This document shows positions 3,087-5,368 of a stretch of 5,368 nucleotides of DNA, piece by piece. Position 1 is the stretch's first letter. Every line of letters starts with the position of its first letter. The position numbers were made by a program, and so were the translations under genes. The DNA lies in contig QHBQ01000364.1 in NCBI GenBank assembly GCA_003243865.1, positions 2,159-7,526 of the forward strand, in the 5' to 3' direction. A model generated the notes under the pieces. That model was not told the origin of the DNA. It saw only the letters and a program-made list of their open reading frames with translations, and made no database searches. The DNA comes from Candidatus Chloroheliales bacterium. GTDB taxonomy: Bacteria > Chloroflexota > Chloroflexia > QHBQ01.

Positions 3087-5368
3087 ATGTCCGACAATTA
3101 CGGCAGAGGCGGCAACCCACCGGATGGTGGCTATCCACCGCCGCCGCAGCAGCCACCAGATGGCAACTATCAGCAGCCACCGCAACAGCCGCCTTACCAG
3201 CAGCCTTATCAGCAACCGCCTTATCAGCCACCGCCGCCGCAGCCGCCTTACCAGCAGCAGCCTTATCAGCAGCCACCTTACCAGCAGCCGCCCGGCTACA
3301 CCCCGCCGCCAGTGACGACTCAGAGTTCCACAGTGGTGACAACCGGCGGTGGCGGTGCCCCGATCCTGCCGATCATCATCGGCGTGCTAATCGTAGCCGC
3401 GCTGGCAGTGGGTGCTTACTTCCTGTTCCTCAACAAATCAAGCACCACCATCACCACAAATCAGGCGACGCCAACAGCAGTCGCCAACAATCCCAGCGGC
3501 GCCAACACTCCCAGCAACCCCAGCGGTGCCAACACTCCTAGCAACCCCAGCGGTGCCAACACTCCTAGCGCCGCCAACACCCCTAGCGCCGCCAACACTC
3601 CCATCACCGCCAATACCCCTGTTTTCGGCGCCGACAACACGCCAACCAGCAATAGCGGCAACGGCGGGGTTTTGGGCGGGTTGATGGTGCAGGTCAACGG
3701 CAAGTCGGCGGATACGCTGCTGCCGAAGGAGACGCTCGCCTACCTCAGCTTCAACGCCAAGCCGGGCGGCGACCAGCAAGCCAACCTCAACCGCATCGGC
3801 GATGCCTTCGCCAGCCAGCCGGGTTGGGCTCCTCTAGCCCAGCAGTTCCAGAGCCTAAGCAAGGGCACGACACAGAATACCACTCAAAAGTGTAGCAACC
3901 AGACCGGCGGCAGTGGCACAAATGGCAATGGCTTTATCACCAACGCCGCCGACGTGCTGCAAGGCAACGTCCTGCTTGCTTTCTTCACCCCCAATGTGCA
4001 GCAGATGCAGCAGTTGCAGCTGCAGGGCGCGAACAGTAGTTGCGCTGGGCTGGCGTTCTTCAATCAAGGGTTCGTGGTCATCGCCGACACCAGCGTGAGT
4101 CAGGGCGATCTGCTCGGCAAGCTCAAGGACACAGCTGGAAATGCGACTAAGGTGGAAACCTACAACGGTCAGGACATCACTAAGTTCGTCAACAACGGCT
4201 CTACCTACTACCTGACCATGTTCGGCAATACCGCCGTGCTGGCTGCCAATGAAGATAACATCAAGAAGGTAGTTGACACCAGCAAGGGTAGTGACTCGCT
4301 GGGCGCGGACCAGCAGTACCAGAGCGCCGCCAGCCACCTGCCTGCTAACCGCCTCGGCAGCCTATACGTCAATATCACCGAGGTAGCCGCCTTGGCCCAG
4401 GCGATGATGCAGCAACAGGGGCAAAGCGGCAGCAGCACACCCATCCCTGCGAACGTGACGGACCTGTTGAAGAATCTTAAAGGTGTGGCGATGGTCAGCT
4501 TCACCGCCCAGCCCAACGGCCTGCAGATGGACATCAGCACCAACATTGACCTCGGCTCGATGGCGGGCAGCTACGTCGCCCCCAAGCTCGACCCCCGCGC
4601 CTTCCTCGACAAGATCCCCGCCGATGCCTGGCTAGTCTACGGCAGCCAGGATCTGCCTGGCATCTACAAGAGCATCGTTGATCAGATCAACAAGCAAGGC
4701 GGCTTGCTGGGCGGCGACCCCACGACGCTGAACCAGCAGCTCACCCAGTTCAAACAACAGCTCAACACCGTCACCGGCATGGACTTCGACACGGAACTGC
4801 TACCCCTGCTGAATGGTGAGGTCAGTCTCTACGTCTCGCCCGATACCAGCGGCGGGGCGCTCCCCGTCGGCAGCGCGTTGGTAATCAAGACCAGCGACGC
4901 GACTAAGGCCGCGACCCTGGCGCAGAACATCGCCGCCCGAATGAGCGCAGCTGGCGGGCAGAGCAGCGGGGCGATCGCCCCCAGCAGCGACATCACCCCA
5001 ACTGAGGGGAGCGCGCCCGCGCCGGTTGCCACCAGTGGCGCAGGCGGCGCAGCCCCCCAGGCACAGGACATCAACGGCGGCAAGTTCTACCTCGTCAATG
5101 TCTCCGGCCAGCAAGTCTACATCGGCACCATTGATGACCTGCTGTTCATCTCCTATGGCAAGGGCGCGATTGACAACTGGGGCAAGAGCGCGGTGAGCAG
5201 CAGCGATGTGTTCAAGCACAGCACCGATACCACTGAGAAGCCCAATAGCACCTTGCTCTACATCAACCTCAAAGCCATCGCGCAGTTCGCCGAGCAGATG
5301 ATTGCTACCAACGCCAGCAGCAAGCAGATGGTCAACCAGTACAAGCCGCTGTTTGCGCCACTCGAGGG
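3087..5368 (+). CDS. Membrane-anchored DUF3352-type protein, 3' end outside the window
   Basis: The frame is open for 760 codons and runs off the right edge. Residues 11-75 are a Pro/Gln/Tyr-rich tail with repeated PPYQ. Residues 92-115 (P-I-L-P-I-I-I-G-V-L-I-V-A-A-L-A-V-G-A-Y-F-L-F-L) form one membrane helix. Residues 116-205 are an Asn/Thr/Pro/Ser/Gly linker with tandem repeats. From about 207 comes a large domain opening L-L-P-K-E-T-L-A-Y-L-S-F-N, the pattern I associate with DUF3352 (PF11832), a family of unknown function. No cleavable signal is seen, so the likely topology is tail inside, large domain outside. The domain appears duplicated: the blocks at 211-223, 290-300, 377-397 and 411-440 recur in the same order at 510-520, 574-584, 677-699 and 709-738. 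The only two cysteines, C269 and C319, both lie outside and could pair. Start choice rests on AGGAGG 7 nt upstream. No catalytic motif is visible. The fold and membrane topology are well supported; function is unknown. Confidence 0.9.
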   Translation, partial: MSDNYGRGGNPPDGGYPPPPQQPPDGNYQQPPQQPPYQQPYQQPPYQPPPPQPPYQQQPYQQPPYQQPPGYTPPPVTTQSSTVVTTGGGGAPILPIIIGVLIVAALAVGAYFLFLNKSSTTITTNQATPTAVANNPSGANTPSNPSGANTPSNPSGANTPSAANTPSAANTPITANTPVFGADNTPTSNSGNGGVLGGLMVQVNGKSADTLLPKETLAYLSFNAKPGGDQQANLNRIGDAFASQPGWAPLAQQFQSLSKGTTQNTTQKCSNQTGGSGTNGNGFITNAADVLQGNVLLAFFTPNVQQMQQLQLQGANSSCAGLAFFNQGFVVIADTSVSQGDLLGKLKDTAGNATKVETYNGQDITKFVNNGSTYYLTMFGNTAVLAANEDNIKKVVDTSKGSDSLGADQQYQSAASHLPANRLGSLYVNITEVAALAQAMMQQQGQSGSSTPIPANVTDLLKNLKGVAMVSFTAQPNGLQMDISTNIDLGSMAGSYVAPKLDPRAFLDKIPADAWLVYGSQDLPGIYKSIVDQINKQGGLLGGDPTTLNQQLTQFKQQLNTVTGMDFDTELLPLLNGEVSLYVSPDTSGGALPVGSALVIKTSDATKAATLAQNIAARMSAAGGQSSGAIAPSSDITPTEGSAPAPVATSGAGGAAPQAQDINGGKFYLVNVSGQQVYIGTIDDLLFISYGKGAIDNWGKSAVSSSDVFKHSTDTTEKPNSTLLYINLKAIAQFAEQMIATNASSKQMVNQYKPLFAPLE
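3147..3302 (+). repeat. Pro/Gln/Tyr-rich repeat region (PPYQ repeats)
   Basis: The DNA encodes residues 21-72, almost entirely Pro, Gln and Tyr. PPYQ recurs at residues 35, 44, 53 and 63, a period of 9 to 10 residues, with PYQQ at 40 and 59 in between. Codons vary (CAG/CAA, TAC/TAT, CCG/CCT/CCA), so the repeat is conserved at protein level rather than being a fresh DNA duplication. Confidence 0.85.
3489..3620 (+). repeat. In-frame tandem repeat: 27-nt units followed by 18-nt units
   Basis: Three 27-nt units encode N-P-S-G-A-N-T-P-S (3489-3515, 3516-3542, 3543-3569). The second and third are identical at DNA level and the first differs at a few third positions. They pass into shorter 18-nt versions encoding A-A-N-T-P-S or close variants (3570-3587, 3588-3605) and a final degenerate T-A-N-T-P (3606-3620). 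All units keep the frame. They form the extracytoplasmic linker between the membrane helix and the folded domain. Confidence 0.9.

Noticed and set aside
2990..3541. Plus-strand frame with Ala/Thr-rich repeats and a run of five His
   Set aside because: It is a shifted-frame reading of the PPYQ repeats and linker of the DUF3352-type gene. Repetitive codons produce low-complexity shadows in other frames, and no ribosome binding site precedes it.
3489..3620. Regular repeats considered as a CRISPR array
   Set aside because: The units are directly adjacent with no unique spacers, stay in frame and encode a protein linker.
3855..4337. Minus-strand open frame of 160 codons opposite the DUF3352-type gene
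   Set aside because: It is a GC-rich antisense shadow with no family motifs. The plus-strand frame has a promoter, ribosome binding site and coherent domain order.

Overview
The window is GC-rich bacterial chromosome carrying, from left to right, a truncated lipoprotein gene (minus strand), hisS (minus), a complete insertion sequence of about 1.07 kb with its transposase on the minus strand, and a large membrane-anchored DUF3352-type protein gene (plus strand) that runs off the right edge. Strong AGGAGG ribosome binding sites and sigma-70-like promoters with TATAAT boxes indicate a bacterium. The DUF3352 architecture (Pro/Gln/Tyr-rich tail, one membrane helix, Asn/Thr/Pro linker, duplicated extracytoplasmic domain) and the IS982-like transposase both suggest Chloroflexota. 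That placement is an inference from remembered family resemblance, not a database result.

Positions 1-414: a lipoprotein gene reads leftward out of the window. Only its signal peptide and lipobox are visible. It has its own promoter at 274-301 and an unusually long leader of about 177 nt with two adjacent perfect hairpins. Positions 415-1782: histidyl-tRNA synthetase, complete, with its promoter at 1821-1850. Positions 1898-2971: an insertion sequence bounded by perfect 14-bp inverted repeats and a 5-bp TATTA target duplication (up to 8 bp of direct repeat, depending on where the ends are drawn). Its transposase is split into two frames that overlap at an ATGA junction between the first and second catalytic Asp regions. 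Positions 2990-5368: a promoter, leader and open frame of 760 codons with no stop in the window, which is the largest gene here.

hisS and the DUF3352 gene are divergently transcribed. The IS landed between their promoters, 47 bp from one -35 box and 18 bp from the other, and left both intact. Removing the IS and one target copy restores an ordinary divergent intergenic region of about 225 bp. No functional link between hisS, the lipoprotein and the DUF3352 protein can be read from the sequence. I see no CRISPR array, tRNA, rRNA, toxin-antitoxin pair or defence system.
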